A DNA stretch of 33,520 nt from Thiomonas sp. X19 (GCF_900089495.1 NZ_LT605203.1:3867588-3901107); one strand, 5' to 3'; numbered from the stretch's first letter, positions 17,042 to 27,288 are shown. Program-made: numbers and translations. The notes: generated by a model from the letters alone, not told the origin.

Positions 17042-17398
17042 ATGACTGTCGTCGCCCTCAAACCTTACAGCTTTCCACCCAAGGATTCGGTGGACAAGTT
17101 CCCTGCGCCCCTGCTGTATATCGGCTGGGAAGATCATCTGATGTTTTGCGCTCCGTTTTGTCTGCCACTGCCGCCAGACATGCCGTTCAGCGCTTTGGCC
17201 GACAACGTGCTGCCCGGTATTTACGGCTATCACCCGGATTTTGCCAAGATCGACTGGAGCAAGGTCGAGTGGTTCAAGTCGGGCCAACCGTTCAGACCCG
17301 ACGCATCCAAGAGCTTGGCCGACAACGGGCTCAAGCACAAGGATGCGATCCGTTTCCGTGCTCCGGGATTGAACGGAATCAAAGGGTCCTGCAGCTGA
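17042..17398 (+). CDS. dmpO: Phenol hydroxylase gamma subunit DmpO (P4)
   Basis: A 118-residue small oxygenase subunit. It shows the family pattern: PPKDSVDKFPAPLLYIGWEDHLMFCAP, PLPPDMPF and YGYHPDFAKIDWSKVEWF. It binds at the outside of the alpha-beta core. AGGAG lies before the start and it follows dmpN by 18 bases. A GC-rich hairpin is found in the gap before dmpP. Confidence 0.92.
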   Translation: MTVVALKPYSFPPKDSVDKFPAPLLYIGWEDHLMFCAPFCLPLPPDMPFSALADNVLPGIYGYHPDFAKIDWSKVEWFKSGQPFRPDASKSLADNGLKHKDAIRFRAPGLNGIKGSCS

Positions 17399-17419
17399 CC
17401 TTCCAGCAATCGACAGCCA

Positions 17420-17437
17420 GGGCGGGTGTGCCCGTCC
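17420..17437 (+). other. RNA hairpin between dmpO and dmpP
   Basis: GGGCGGG pairs with CCCGTCC (one G-T wobble) around the loop TGTG. It lies 20 bases before dmpP, which lacks a good SD. It may affect dmpP translation or mRNA decay. Confidence 0.45.
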
Positions 17438-17456
17438 CGGCGCTTCGATCAACACC

Positions 17457-18521
17457 ATGAGCCATCAACTCACCATCGAACCCCTGGGCGTCACCATCGA
17501 AGTGGAAGAGGGCCAGACCATGCTCGACGCGGCCTTGCGCCACGGCATCTACTTGCCCCACGCCTGCTGTCACGGCCTGTGCGGAACCTGCAAGGTGCAG
17601 ATCGCCGACGGCGAGGTCGATCTGGGAGACGCCAACCCCTTTGCCTTGATGGACTTCGAGCGCGAGGAAGGCAAAGCCCTGGCTTGCTGCGCCACCTTGA
17701 TGGATGACACGGTGATCGAGGCGGACATCGACGACGAGCCCGATGCCGAGATCATTCCTGTGAAGGACTTCAGCGCCGAGGTCGTGCGCATCGAACAACT
17801 CACACCCACCATCAAGGCCCTGCATCTGCGGCTGAACCAACCGATTCACTTCAAGGCCGGGCAGTACATCCAGCTCGAAATTTCAGGCATGCACCAGAGT
17901 CGCGCCTTCTCGATCGCCAATGCCCCCGCGGATGTCGCGGCCACGGGCGCGATCGAAATCAATGTGCGCAGGGTGCCCGGTGGAGAGGGCACCGCCTATC
18001 TCCACGAGAAGCTGGCCGTCGGAGACAAACTCAGGCTTGCCGGCCCTTACGGTCGGTTCTTCGTGCGCAAGTCTGCCAACCAGCCCATGGTTTTCATGGC
18101 GGGAGGGTCGGGCCTGTCCAGCCCGCGTTCGATGATTCTCGATCTGCTGCACGAAGGCTGCACACGGCCGATCACGCTGGTGTACGGCCAGCGCTCGGCT
18201 GCCGAGCTGTATTACGACGCCGCTTTTCGCGAGCTCGCCTCGAAGCATCCCAACTTCAGCTATGTGCCCGCGCTATCGGAAGGCATTCATGGCGCAGGCC
18301 ATCCGGTGGCACAGGGTTTCGTGCACGAAGCGGCCAAGAGCCGTTTCGCGAACAACTTCTCCGGCCACAAGGCCTATCTGTGCGGTCCGCCCGCAATGAT
18401 CGATGCCTGCATCACGACCTTGATGCAGGGCCGGCTGTTCGAACGCGACATCTATTTCGAGAAATTCATCTGTGCGGCCGACGCGCAGCAGGTACGCAGC
18501 CCGCTGTTCAAGAAGATCTGA
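17457..18521 (+). CDS. dmpP: Phenol hydroxylase reductase DmpP (P5)
   Basis: A 354-residue NADH-dependent electron carrier to the DmpN di-iron site. The N-terminal plant-type 2Fe-2S domain has Cys37-x4-Cys42-x2-Cys45-x31-Cys77. The FAD domain (about 105-200) has RAFSIANAP. The NAD domain has MAGGSGLSSPRSMI, LVYGQRS and a C-terminal YLCGPPAMIDAC. The product ends YFEKFICAAD as in the family. No strong SD is visible before ATG 17457. It is three bases from dmpQ. Confidence 0.95.
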   Translation: MSHQLTIEPLGVTIEVEEGQTMLDAALRHGIYLPHACCHGLCGTCKVQIADGEVDLGDANPFALMDFEREEGKALACCATLMDDTVIEADIDDEPDAEIIPVKDFSAEVVRIEQLTPTIKALHLRLNQPIHFKAGQYIQLEISGMHQSRAFSIANAPADVAATGAIEINVRRVPGGEGTAYLHEKLAVGDKLRLAGPYGRFFVRKSANQPMVFMAGGSGLSSPRSMILDLLHEGCTRPITLVYGQRSAAELYYDAAFRELASKHPNFSYVPALSEGIHGAGHPVAQGFVHEAAKSRFANNFSGHKAYLCGPPAMIDACITTLMQGRLFERDIYFEKFICAADAQQVRSPLFKKI

Positions 18522-18524
18522 AGC

Positions 18525-18881
18525 ATGCATGCGACCAGCGTGAGGTACCGGGTGACGATCAAACAGACAGGCGAAAGTTTTCCCTGCTCACCTGAAGAGT
18601 CGCTGCTGGCCGGCATGGCGCGGCTCGGGCGCCGCGGAATACCAGTGGGCTGCCTGAACGGCGGCTGCGGCGTCTGCAAGGTTCGCCTGCTGCGCGGCGA
18701 GGCGCAGAAGCTCGGCCCCGTCAGCCGGGCCCATGTGACCGTCGACGAAGAACTGGCCGGATACAGCCTTGCGTGCCGGGTGGCTCCGCAATGCGAGATT
18801 GAGCTCGAAGTGGCCGGCAAGATGCAAAAGCCTTTTTTCAAGGGGTTCGTTTTCCAGACGGGCCAAGTTCCAACGAAGTAA
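18525..18881 (+). CDS. dmpQ: 2Fe-2S ferredoxin DmpQ (XylT-like)
   Basis: A 118-residue plant-type ferredoxin with Cys43-x4-Cys48-x2-Cys51-x32-Cys84. Proteins of this family (XylT, DmpQ, NahT) reduce the ferric iron of catechol 2,3-dioxygenase and so rescue it after inactivation. Its place directly before dmpB fits this job. The start ATG 18525 lies three bases after the dmpP stop. An overlapping ATG at 18529 is out of frame. Confidence 0.9.
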   Translation: MHATSVRYRVTIKQTGESFPCSPEESLLAGMARLGRRGIPVGCLNGGCGVCKVRLLRGEAQKLGPVSRAHVTVDEELAGYSLACRVAPQCEIELEVAGKMQKPFFKGFVFQTGQVPTK

Positions 18882-18898
18882 ACACGAGGAGATCCACC

Positions 18899-19843
18899 AT
18901 GGGTGTAATGCGAATCGGCCATGCCAGCCTGAAGGTGATGGACATGGCAGCAGCGGTCAAGCACTACCAAAACGTGCTTGGCATGAAGACGACGATGGAG
19001 GACAAGCACGGCAATGTGTACCTCAAGTGCTGGGACGAGTGGGACAAATATTCGGTTGTCCTGACGCCTTCAGACCAGGCAGGACTCAATCATCTGGCCT
19101 ACAAGGTCGAGCGCGATGCCGATCTTGATGCGCTGAAAAAGCGCATCGAAGCCTATGGCATCAAGACCCGAACGCTGCCCGAAGGCTCCATGCCGTCCAC
19201 CGGACGCATGCTGCAGTTCAACCTGCCGAGCGGGCATGAAATGCGCCTGTATGCGATGAAGGAGTATGTCGGTACCGATGTCGGCACGACCAATCCGGAC
19301 CCATGGCCCGACGACATGGAGGGTGCCGGTGCGCACTGGCTGGACCACTGTCTGCTGATGTGCGAGCTCAATCCGGAAACCGGTGTGAACAAGGTGGCGG
19401 AAAGCACCAAGTTCATGCAGGAATGCCTGGATTTTTATCTGGCCGAACAAGTCATGGTCGGGCCGGGGGGCGGCATCCAAGCTGCGACATGGATGTTTCG
19501 GACATCAACACCGCATGACATCGCGTTCGTTGGCGGTCCGAAGATGGGCCTGCACCACATCGCCTTCTTCCTCGACTCGTGGCATGACTTGCTCAAAGCT
19601 GCGGACGTCATGGCCAAAACCAAGACCAAAATCGACGTGGCCCCGACCCGACATGGCATCACACGGGGCGAGACGATTTATTTCTTCGACCCGAGTGGCA
19701 ATCGCAATGAAACCTTCGCCGGCCTTGGCTATCTGGCCCAGCCGGATCGACCGGTCACCACCTGGACGGAAGACCACCTCGGCAGCGGCATCTTCTATCA
19801 CACCGGGGAGTTGGTGCAATCGTTCACCGAGGTCTACACCTGA
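18899..19843 (+). CDS. dmpB: Catechol 2,3-dioxygenase DmpB
   Basis: A 314-residue extradiol dioxygenase (two vicinal-oxygen-chelate domains). It cleaves catechol to 2-hydroxymuconic semialdehyde. The iron ligands are His150 (WLDH), His219 or 220 (GLHHIAFF) and Glu271 (GNRNET). The downstream active-site region [24 protein letters not shown] is intact. SD GAGGAGA is at the right distance. The length is slightly above the usual 307. Confidence 0.96.
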   Translation: MGVMRIGHASLKVMDMAAAVKHYQNVLGMKTTMEDKHGNVYLKCWDEWDKYSVVLTPSDQAGLNHLAYKVERDADLDALKKRIEAYGIKTRTLPEGSMPSTGRMLQFNLPSGHEMRLYAMKEYVGTDVGTTNPDPWPDDMEGAGAHWLDHCLLMCELNPETGVNKVAESTKFMQECLDFYLAEQVMVGPGGGIQAATWMFRTSTPHDIAFVGGPKMGLHHIAFFLDSWHDLLKAADVMAKTKTKIDVAPTRHGITRGETIYFFDPSGNRNETFAGLGYLAQPDRPVTTWTEDHLGSGIFYHTGELVQSFTEVYT

Positions 19844-19864
19844 TTGCCGAGACCAGGAGGCGAC

Positions 19865-20314
19865 ATGGATCAGACCCGTTCACCGCACAGCGTCGAAGCC
19901 CGTCTTATTGACTGGCCGGCGGCGAATAAAGCCGTCGAGGCCGCCGCGAAGGACGCGCAGGGCCTCGGTGTGCGCGTGAACATCGCGGTGGTCGATGCAG
20001 CGGGGAATCTGGCAGCGTTTTTGCGCATGCCGGGAGCCCCGCTGCATTCCATCGACATCGCGATCGACAAAGCCTACACGGCAGCGAGTTTCGGCCTGCC
20101 CACAAGCCGCTGGAGCGAGGCGCTGCTGAGTCATTCCGAAGCGGTGCGCCAGGGCATGGTGCTGCGGCCCCGCTTCATCGCCTTCGGCGGTGGCCTGCCC
20201 ATCGTCGAAGCTGGCCACAGCATCGGCGGCATCGGGGTTTCCGGCGGCAGTGAAGAACAGGACGAGCAATGTGCCCAGGCCGGGTTGCAGGCGCTCGGCC
20301 TGAAACGGACCTGA
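19865..20314 (+). CDS. GlcG/HbpS-like (DUF336) protein in the meta operon
   Basis: A 149-residue protein of the GlcG/HbpS fold, seen in RVNIAVVDAAGNLAAFLRMPGAP, IDIAIDKAYTAASFG and the C-terminal glycine-rich GGGLPIVEAGHSIGGIGVSGG. Members bind haem or small molecules, and some meta-cleavage operons carry one; no enzymatic step here needs it. ATG 19865 with AGGAGG is preferred to the in-frame TTG 19844. It sits 21 bases after dmpB, so a role in DmpB iron upkeep or handling of a pathway compound is possible, but this is inference. Confidence 0.82.
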   Translation: MDQTRSPHSVEARLIDWPAANKAVEAAAKDAQGLGVRVNIAVVDAAGNLAAFLRMPGAPLHSIDIAIDKAYTAASFGLPTSRWSEALLSHSEAVRQGMVLRPRFIAFGGGLPIVEAGHSIGGIGVSGGSEEQDEQCAQAGLQALGLKRT

Positions 20315-20386
20315 ACCGCCGGAAACACCATTGCCCTTGAATCCCACGCCGCACACAACGCACACGACAAAGATCACGACTCCATC

Positions 20387-21898
20387 ATGCTGATCACGGA
20401 ACCTCAGGCGTCTGCGCAAGCAGCGAGCAGTTCTGCAACTGCCGTCAAACAGATCAAGAATTTCATCAACGGGCAGTATGTCGCTGGCCAGCAATGGTTC
20501 GACAAGCGATCCCCACAGAACAACGCCGTCATCGCCCGCGTGGCTGAGGCCAGTCGGGCTGAAGTCGACGCCGCCGTCGTCGCTGCCCGCGCCGCACTGC
20601 ACGGGCCTTGGGGCCACATGACCATTGCACAGCGGGTTGACCTGCTGTACGCCGTCGCTGACGGCATCACCCGCCGCTTCGACGACTTTCTCGCAGCCGA
20701 GGTCGAAGACACCGGCAAGCCCATGAGCCTGGCGCGGCATGTGGACATTCCCCGCGGTGCGGCCAATTTCAAGATCTTCGCCGATGTGGTGAAGAACGTG
20801 CCCACCGAATTCTTCGAGATGCCCACCCCGGATGGGACGGGTGCCATCAACTACGCCATGCGCCGCCCGGTCGGCGTGGTCGGCGTGATCTGTCCGTGGA
20901 ATCTGCCCCTGCTGCTCATGACCTGGAAGGTCGGCCCGGCACTGGCCTGCGGCAACACCGTGGTGGTCAAGCCCTCGGAAGAAACGCCGCAAACCGCGGC
21001 ACTCCTCGGCGAGGTGGCGAACGCCGCAGGCGTGCCACCCGGCGTGTACAACGTGGTGCATGGCTTCGGGCCCCATTCCACCGGGGAGTTCCTCACCACC
21101 CACCGCGGCGTCAACGCCATCACCTTCACCGGCGAAACCCGAACGGGTGCCGCCATCATGAAGGCCGCCGCCGACGGTGCCCGCCCCGTCAGCCTGGAGA
21201 TGGGCGGCAAGAACGCCGCCATCGTGTTCGCCGATTGCGATTTCGACGCCGCGATCGAAGGCACCCTGCGCTCGTGCTTCGCCAACTGCGGGCAGGTCTG
21301 CCTGGGCACCGAACGGGTGTATGTCGAGCGGCCCCTTTTCCACCGCTTCGTCGCCGCGCTCAAAAAGGGCGCCGAAGCCATGCAGCTCGGACGCCCGGAA
21401 GATCCGGCCACCAGCATGGGTCCGCTCATCAGCCAGGAGCACCGTGACAAGGTTCTTTCTTACTACAAAAAAGCAAAAGAACTGGGCGCAACAATTGTGA
21501 CCGGCGGCGGCATCCCCGACATGCCTGGCGACCTCAAGAATGGGGCCTGGGTCCAGCCGACGATCTGGACGGGTCTGGGTGACGACTCAATCATCGCCCG
21601 CGAAGAAATCTTCGGCCCTTGCGCCCTGGTCATGCCTTTCGACTCCGAAGACGAAGTCATCCGCCGTGTCAACGACAACGACTACGGCCTGGCCACCGCG
21701 ATCTGGACCACCAATCTCTCCCGCGCCCATCGCGTGGCAGCCGCCATCGACGTGGGCATCGCCTGGGTGAATTCCTGGTTCCTGCGCGATTTACGCACCT
21801 CGTTCGGCGGAGCCAAGCAGTCGGGTATCGGCCGCGAGGGCGGGGTGCATTCGCTGGAGTTCTACACCGAACTCAAGAACGTCTGCGTCAAGCTGTGA
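20387..21898 (+). CDS. dmpC: 2-Hydroxymuconic semialdehyde dehydrogenase DmpC
   Basis: A 503-residue NAD-dependent aldehyde dehydrogenase. It oxidises the ring-cleavage semialdehyde to 4-oxalocrotonate (enol form). Catalytic Cys305 is in FANCGQVCLGTER and the general base Glu271 in LEMGGKN. The cofactor motif FTGETRTG and C-terminal SFGGAKQSGIGREGG are present. The first about 20 residues form an Ala/Ser-rich extension not needed in the family. An in-frame start inside it cannot be excluded, as ATG 20387 has no strong SD. Confidence 0.94.
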   Translation: MLITEPQASAQAASSSATAVKQIKNFINGQYVAGQQWFDKRSPQNNAVIARVAEASRAEVDAAVVAARAALHGPWGHMTIAQRVDLLYAVADGITRRFDDFLAAEVEDTGKPMSLARHVDIPRGAANFKIFADVVKNVPTEFFEMPTPDGTGAINYAMRRPVGVVGVICPWNLPLLLMTWKVGPALACGNTVVVKPSEETPQTAALLGEVANAAGVPPGVYNVVHGFGPHSTGEFLTTHRGVNAITFTGETRTGAAIMKAAADGARPVSLEMGGKNAAIVFADCDFDAAIEGTLRSCFANCGQVCLGTERVYVERPLFHRFVAALKKGAEAMQLGRPEDPATSMGPLISQEHRDKVLSYYKKAKELGATIVTGGGIPDMPGDLKNGAWVQPTIWTGLGDDSIIAREEIFGPCALVMPFDSEDEVIRRVNDNDYGLATAIWTTNLSRAHRVAAAIDVGIAWVNSWFLRDLRTSFGGAKQSGIGREGGVHSLEFYTELKNVCVKL

Positions 21899-21916
21899 TC
21901 GACCCGAAAGCCTGCC

Positions 21917-22786
21917 ATGAATGCCCCACAAAATCCCACCGGCAACCCCGAGATTGCCCACACAGTCGTTGCGGGAGGCATCCACACCAACTACCACGAC
22001 TTGGGGCAGGGTTTTCCGGTGCTGTTGATCCACGGCTCGGGCCCCGGTGTTTCGGCATGGGCCAACTGGCGCCTGATCATGCCCGAGCTAGCCAAACAGG
22101 CGCGGGTCATCGCCCCCGACATGGTGGGCTTCGGCTACACCGACCGCCCTGCCGGCCAGCGCTATGGCATGGACACCTGGGTAGCCCAGGCCATCGGGCT
22201 GCTCGATGCCTTGCACATCGAGCAAGCCGACCTCATCGGCAACTCCTTCGGTGGCGCGCTGGCGCTGGCACTGGCCATCCGTCATCCGCAACGCATACGC
22301 CGGCTGGTGCTCATGGGCAGTGTGGGCGTGGAGTTCCCCATCACGCCAGGGCTGGATGCCGTATGGGGCTACGCCCCGTCGCTGGAGAACATGCGCAAGC
22401 TGCTGGACATCTTCGCCTACGACCGCAAGCTGGTCACCGACGAACTGGCCAAGCTGCGCTATGAAGCCAGCATCCGGCCCGGCTTTCAGGAGTCGTTCGC
22501 CGCCATGTTCCCCGCCCCGCGCCAGCGCTGGGTGGACGCCATGGCGAGCAAGGAGGAAGACATCCGCCTTGTGCCGCACCAGACCCTGGTGATCCACGGC
22601 CGCGAGGACCAGGTCATCCCGCTGTCCAACTCGCTCGCGCTGGCGAACTGGATTGCTCGTGCGCAACTGCACGTGTTCGGCCAATGCGGGCACTGGACGC
22701 AGATCGAGCATGCAGGCCGGTTTGCCCAGTGCGTTCGCAACTTCCTCTCCGAGGCCGGCCAGGACGAACCCCAGCCGCTCGCTTGA
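21917..22786 (+). CDS. dmpD: 2-Hydroxymuconic semialdehyde hydrolase DmpD
   Basis: A 289-residue alpha/beta hydrolase. It cuts the semialdehyde to 2-hydroxypent-2,4-dienoate and formate, the hydrolytic branch used chiefly for substituted catechols. The nucleophile Ser110 is in GNSFGG, the acid in HGREDQVIPL and the histidine in GQCGHWTQIEH. The oxyanion-hole HGSGPGVSAW is standard for the family. It lies 18 bases after dmpC. Confidence 0.95.
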   Translation: MNAPQNPTGNPEIAHTVVAGGIHTNYHDLGQGFPVLLIHGSGPGVSAWANWRLIMPELAKQARVIAPDMVGFGYTDRPAGQRYGMDTWVAQAIGLLDALHIEQADLIGNSFGGALALALAIRHPQRIRRLVLMGSVGVEFPITPGLDAVWGYAPSLENMRKLLDIFAYDRKLVTDELAKLRYEASIRPGFQESFAAMFPAPRQRWVDAMASKEEDIRLVPHQTLVIHGREDQVIPLSNSLALANWIARAQLHVFGQCGHWTQIEHAGRFAQCVRNFLSEAGQDEPQPLA

Positions 22787-22805
22787 CAACACAGCCAAAC
22801 TGTCC

Positions 22806-23588
22806 ATGACCCCTGAACTGACGATCACCCTCGGCGACGAGTTGTACAGCGCGCTCAACGCGCGCAACACGCTCGAGCCCCTGACCGACCGCCGCCCCGA
22901 CATGACCATCGAGGACGCTTACCGTGTGCAGCAGCGCGTGGTCGGCCGCCGCCTGGATGCCGGAGAAACCGTCGTCGGCAAAAAAATCGGCGTGACCTCC
23001 AAAGCCGTGATGGACATGCTGGGCGTTTACCAGCCCGACTTCGGCTACCTGCTCTCCGGCATGGTCTACGGCGAAGGCCAGACGATTGCCCTGGACACCT
23101 TGATTCAGCCCAAGGCCGAAGGCGAGATTGCCTTCATCCTGAAGAAAGATCTGATCGGCCCTGGCATCACCAACGCCGAAGTGCTGGCTGCCACCGAATG
23201 CGTGATGCCGTGTTTCGAGATCGTCGATTCGCGCATCCGCGACTGGAAAATCAAGATCCAGGACACCGTGGCCGACAACGCCTCCTGCGGGGTGTTCGTG
23301 CTCGGCGACCGGGCCGTGAGCCCGCGCGCGGTCGATCTGTCCACCTGCGGCATGGTGCTGGAGAAAAACGGCGAAGTCATCGGCACCGGCGCAGGCGCTG
23401 CGGCACTCGGTTCGCCGGTCAATGCCGTGGCCTGGCTGGCCAACACCCTCGGGCGCCTGGGCATTCCGCTGAAGGCTGGCGAGGTGATTCTCTCCGGGGC
23501 TTTGGCCGCCATGGCCGTGGTCAAGCCTGGCGACAACTTCCGCGTGTCCATCGGCGGCATCGGCAGTTGCTCGGTGCGCTTTGCCTGA
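22806..23588 (+). CDS. dmpE: 2-Oxopent-4-enoate hydratase DmpE
   Basis: A 260-residue hydratase that adds water to 2-hydroxypentadienoate to give 4-hydroxy-2-oxovalerate. It has the shared fold of the hydratase/decarboxylase family: DAYRVQQRVV, VGKKIGVTSKAVMDMLGV, the metal-binding region KAEGEIAFILKKDL and LANTLGRLGIPLKAGEVILSGAL. It is a homologue of dmpH further on. ATG 22806 gives the normal N-terminus; upstream in-frame codons overlap dmpD. Confidence 0.94.
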   Translation: MTPELTITLGDELYSALNARNTLEPLTDRRPDMTIEDAYRVQQRVVGRRLDAGETVVGKKIGVTSKAVMDMLGVYQPDFGYLLSGMVYGEGQTIALDTLIQPKAEGEIAFILKKDLIGPGITNAEVLAATECVMPCFEIVDSRIRDWKIKIQDTVADNASCGVFVLGDRAVSPRAVDLSTCGMVLEKNGEVIGTGAGAAALGSPVNAVAWLANTLGRLGIPLKAGEVILSGALAAMAVVKPGDNFRVSIGGIGSCSVRFA

Positions 23589-23603
23589 ACATCGGGAACG
23601 GCC

Positions 23604-24401
23604 ATGGACTTGCAACTCTCCGGCAAAAAAGCCCTGGTGACCGGATCCAGCGCCGGCATCGGCTATGCCATCGCGCGCACGCTTGCGGCGGAGGGCGCGC
23701 GGGTCGTGGTCAATGGCCGCAGCACCGACACCACCCAGGCAGCAGTGGCACGTTTGCGCGCCGATCTCGGCGCGGATGCGCCATTGCTTGCCTTCGCAGG
23801 CGACCTCGGCGATGCGCAAGGATGTTCGGCAATGCTGACCGCGCACCCGGACGCGGACATCCTGGTCAACAACCTCGGCATCTTCGAGCCCAAGCCTTTC
23901 GAGGTCATCCCGGACGAAGACTGGCTGCGGTTTTTCGAAGTCAACGTCATGAGCGGTGTGCGGCTGTCGCGCCATTACCTGCCACGCATGAAGGCGTCTG
24001 GTTGGGGGCGCATCGTGTTCATCTCCAGCGAATCGGGCCTGTGCCCACCCGCCGAGATGGTGCACTACGGCATGAGCAAGACCGCGCAACTCTCCATCGC
24101 CCGTGGCATGGCCGAAACCACCACCGGCACCAGCGTTACGGTCAACAGCGTGCTGCCCGGCCCCACCCGGACCGAGGGCGTGCAAGCCTTTTTTGCCAAG
24201 CTCGCTGCAGAGCAGGGGCAAAGCACCGAGCAGTTCGTGCAGCATTTTTTCGAGTCAGCGCGCCCCACTTCGATTCTCAAACGCCTGATCGACCCGGCTG
24301 AAGTGGCCGCCGTCGTGGCCTTCGTTTGCAGCCCGCAGGCTGCTGCGATCAATGGCGCCGCCGTTCGCGCCGAAGGCGGCGTCGTGCGCTGCATGGGTTG
24401 A
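23604..24401 (+). CDS. Short-chain dehydrogenase/reductase inserted in the meta operon
   Basis: A 265-residue classical SDR. The nucleotide motif TGSSAGIG is at 13-20, NNLG at 89-92, and the catalytic set is Ser142, Tyr155 and Lys159 (YGMSK). C-terminal PGPTRTEGV is typical. It sits 15 bases after dmpE and before dmpF, in the same direction, so it is co-transcribed. No textbook meta-pathway step needs it. It could act on an alcohol or aldehyde side-chain of a substituted phenol, or on 4-hydroxy-2-oxo acids. The substrate is not known. Confidence 0.88.
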   Translation: MDLQLSGKKALVTGSSAGIGYAIARTLAAEGARVVVNGRSTDTTQAAVARLRADLGADAPLLAFAGDLGDAQGCSAMLTAHPDADILVNNLGIFEPKPFEVIPDEDWLRFFEVNVMSGVRLSRHYLPRMKASGWGRIVFISSESGLCPPAEMVHYGMSKTAQLSIARGMAETTTGTSVTVNSVLPGPTRTEGVQAFFAKLAAEQGQSTEQFVQHFFESARPTSILKRLIDPAEVAAVVAFVCSPQAAAINGAAVRAEGGVVRCMG

Positions 24402-24450
24402 GTACGCACGATCCGCCACCTACCGATTTATTGAACCCAAGGAAATTTCC

Positions 24451-25374
24451 ATGACCAAGAAAATCCGTTGTGCCCTCATCGGCCCCGGCAACATCGGCAC
24501 CGACCTGCTGGCCAAGCTCATGCGCAGCCCCGTGCTCGAGCCCGTGTGGATGGTGGGCATTGATCCCGCCTCGGACGGACTCAAGAAAGCTCGCGAGCTC
24601 GGAATCAAGACCACCGCAGAGGGCGTTGACGGGCTGCTGGCCCACGTCAAGGCCGACAACATCCAGATCGCCTTCGACGCCACCAGCGCCTATGTGCACA
24701 AGGCCAACTCCGACAAGCTCACAGCTTTGGGTGTGATGATGATCGACCTCACGCCCGCGGCCATCGGCCCGTATTGTGTGCCGCCGGTGAACTTGAAAGA
24801 GCACATCGGCAAGCGCGAGATGAACGTCAATATGGTCACCTGCGGCGGCCAAGCCACCATCCCCATGGTCTACGCCGTCAGCCGGGTGCAGCCGGTGGGC
24901 TACGCCGAAATCGTCGCCACCGTCTCCAGCAAGTCTGCCGGCCCCGGCACGCGCAAGAACATCGACGAGTTCACCCGCACCACATCAGCCGCCGTGGCCA
25001 AGGTTGGCGGCGCCAAGCAGGGCAAGGCCATCATCATCATCAACCCGGCCGATCCGCCATTGATCATGCGCGACACCGTGCATTGCCTCACCGTGACCGA
25101 ACCCGACCAGGCCAAGATCACCGCGTCCATCCACGCCATGGTCCAGGAAGTGCAAAAGTATGTCCCAGGCTATCGCATCGTCAACGGCCCGGTGTTCGAC
25201 GGCAACCGCGTCTCGGTCTATCTCGAAGTCGAAGGCCTGGGCGACCACCTGCCCAAGTATGCCGGCAACCTCGACATCATGACTGCGGCAGCGGCGCGCG
25301 CCGCCGAGATGTTCGCCGAGGAAATCCTCGCCGGCAAGCTCAAGCTCACACCCATCGAACCCGTCGCCGCTTGA
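24451..25374 (+). CDS. dmpF: Acetaldehyde dehydrogenase (acylating) DmpF
   Basis: A 307-residue CoA-acylating dehydrogenase that turns acetaldehyde into acetyl-CoA with NAD. It forms a channelling complex with the aldolase DmpG, encoded next. The N-terminal Rossmann motif GPGNIG (11-16) and catalytic Cys131 ([11 protein letters not shown]) are visible. [12 protein letters not shown] and the C-terminal [10 protein letters not shown] match the family. ATG 24451 has AAGGAAA upstream. Confidence 0.96.
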   Translation: MTKKIRCALIGPGNIGTDLLAKLMRSPVLEPVWMVGIDPASDGLKKARELGIKTTAEGVDGLLAHVKADNIQIAFDATSAYVHKANSDKLTALGVMMIDLTPAAIGPYCVPPVNLKEHIGKREMNVNMVTCGGQATIPMVYAVSRVQPVGYAEIVATVSSKSAGPGTRKNIDEFTRTTSAAVAKVGGAKQGKAIIIINPADPPLIMRDTVHCLTVTEPDQAKITASIHAMVQEVQKYVPGYRIVNGPVFDGNRVSVYLEVEGLGDHLPKYAGNLDIMTAAAARAAEMFAEEILAGKLKLTPIEPVAA

Positions 25375-25411
25375 GCGCCTTGCGTTCAATACACCGCACA
25401 AAGGAAACGCC

Positions 25412-26458
25412 ATGAATCTCAAGGGCAAAAAAATCACCGTCCACGACATGACCCTGCGCGACGGCATGCACCCCAAGCGCCACCAGATGACCCTGGAGCA
25501 GATGCGTTCGATCGCCAAGGGTCTGGACGAGGCGGGCGTGCCGCTGATCGAAGTCACCCACGGCGATGGCCTGGGCGGCTCCTCGGTCAACTACGGCTTT
25601 CCCGCCCACAGCGACGAGGAATACCTGGGCGCCGTCATTCCCCTGCTCAAGCACGCCAAGGTCTCCGCGCTGCTGCTGCCCGGCATCGGCACCGTCGACC
25701 ATCTCAAGATGGCGCACGACCTGGGCGTGCGCACCATCCGCGTGGCCACCCACTGCACCGAGGCCGACGTGTCCGAGCAGCACATCACCCTGGCGCGCAA
25801 GCTCGAGATGGACACCGTGGGCTTTCTGATGATGAGCCATAGGAACAGCCCCGAAGGCCTGGTCAAACAGGCCAAGCTGATGGAAGGGTACGGAGCCAAC
25901 TGCATCTACATCACCGACTCGGCCGGCTACATGCTGCCCGACGACGTCAAAGCCCGCATCAGCGCCGTGCGCGAGGCGCTCAAGCCCGAGACCGAGCTTG
26001 GCTTTCACGGCCACCACAACCTGGCCATGGGCGTGGCCAACTCTCTGGCCGCGGTGGAGTGCGGCGCCAATCGCATCGACGCGGCCTCAGCGGGACTGGG
26101 CGCGGGTGCGGGCAATACGCCGATGGAAGTGTTCATCGCCGTGTGCGACCGCATGGGGATTGAGACCGGCGTGGACGTGTGGAAGATCCAGGACGTGGCC
26201 GAAGACCTCGTCGTGCCCATGATGGACTTCCCCATCCGCATCGACCGCGACTCCCTCACCCTGGGCTACGCCGGCGTCTACGGCTCCTTCCTGCTGTTTG
26301 CCAAGCGCGCCGGGAAGAAATACGGCGTGCCGGCACGCGACATCCTGGTCGAACTCGGCCGCCGCGGCATGGTCGGCGGCCAGGAAGACATGATCGAAGA
26401 CACGGCGCTGACCTTGGCCAAGCTGCGCCGGCGAGGCACGCAAAAGGTGGCTGCATGA
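25412..26458 (+). CDS. dmpG: 4-Hydroxy-2-oxovalerate aldolase DmpG
   Basis: A 348-residue metal-dependent class II aldolase. It splits 4-hydroxy-2-oxovalerate into pyruvate and acetaldehyde and hands the latter to DmpF. The HMGL-like TIM barrel starts [15 protein letters not shown] (metal Asp, catalytic Arg and His), and the metal histidines are in [16 protein letters not shown]. The communication domain follows at the C-terminus. Its stop overlaps the dmpH start as ATGA, so the two are coupled. Confidence 0.96.
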   Translation: MNLKGKKITVHDMTLRDGMHPKRHQMTLEQMRSIAKGLDEAGVPLIEVTHGDGLGGSSVNYGFPAHSDEEYLGAVIPLLKHAKVSALLLPGIGTVDHLKMAHDLGVRTIRVATHCTEADVSEQHITLARKLEMDTVGFLMMSHRNSPEGLVKQAKLMEGYGANCIYITDSAGYMLPDDVKARISAVREALKPETELGFHGHHNLAMGVANSLAAVECGANRIDAASAGLGAGAGNTPMEVFIAVCDRMGIETGVDVWKIQDVAEDLVVPMMDFPIRIDRDSLTLGYAGVYGSFLLFAKRAGKKYGVPARDILVELGRRGMVGGQEDMIEDTALTLAKLRRRGTQKVAA

Positions 26459-27243
26459 CCCTGCCTGCGCAAACCATCGCCGAGCTCGCCCGGCATCTCG
26501 ACGCCTGCGCCAGCCAGGCACGCGACACTGTCAAAATCACCGACGCCCATCCAGAGATGGATTGGGACGACGCCTACGCCATCCAAGACCACATGCGTCG
26601 CCAGCAGCTGCAGCGCGGCGCCCGCCTGGTGGGCTACAAGGCTGGTTTGACCTCACACGCCAAGATGCGTCAGATGGGGGTTGAGACCCCGGTGTTCGGC
26701 TACCTGCTCGACAGCTTCGTGGTGGCCGACGGCGGTACGTGCGAGACGGCCGAACTCATCCATCCCAAGGTCGAGCCGGAGATCGCCTTCGTCACCAAGG
26801 CCGAACTCAAGGGGCCAGGCTGCCATATCGCCGCGGTGCTGGCGGCCACCGACTTCGTCATCCCCGGCATCGAAGTCATCGACAGCCGCTACCGCGACTT
26901 CAAGTTCGACCTCAAAAGCGTCATCGCCGACAACACCTCCGCAGCGCGCTTCGTCATCGGCGGCCAGCCGATGGCGGTGCGGAGCCTGGACTTGCGCACC
27001 GTCGGCGTGGTGCTGGAGAAAAACGGCGAGCCTATGGCCTTCGGTGCCGGCGCTGCAGTGCTCGGTCACCCTGCGGCGGCCATCGCGGCCCTGGCCAACC
27101 ATCTCGCCGCACGCGGCGAATCCATCCCCGCCGGCAGTCTGATCCTCTCCGGCGGCATCACCGAGGCCGTGGCCGTGCAAGCCGGCGATTGCGTGAGCCT
27201 GCGCGTGCAGGGCATGGGAGCGACGGGGATGCGATTCGTCTAG
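26455..27243 (+). CDS. dmpH: 4-Oxalocrotonate decarboxylase DmpH
   Basis: A 262-residue decarboxylase that removes CO2 from the keto form of 4-oxalocrotonate and works in complex with DmpE. It shares the family stretches [58 protein letters not shown] and [20 protein letters not shown]. The ATG at 26455 overlaps the dmpG stop. The frame reads openly upstream inside dmpG, but only this start gives the normal length. Confidence 0.94.
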   Translation: MTLPAQTIAELARHLDACASQARDTVKITDAHPEMDWDDAYAIQDHMRRQQLQRGARLVGYKAGLTSHAKMRQMGVETPVFGYLLDSFVVADGGTCETAELIHPKVEPEIAFVTKAELKGPGCHIAAVLAATDFVIPGIEVIDSRYRDFKFDLKSVIADNTSAARFVIGGQPMAVRSLDLRTVGVVLEKNGEPMAFGAGAAVLGHPAAAIAALANHLAARGESIPAGSLILSGGITEAVAVQAGDCVSLRVQGMGATGMRFV

Positions 27244-27288
27244 TTGTTTCAAGTGATCGTTCATTCAATCCAACAAAAGGAGACTTTG

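Noticed and set aside
19880..21442. Minus-strand open frame of 520 codons
   Set aside because: It is antisense to the GlcG-like gene and dmpC; no recognisable protein.
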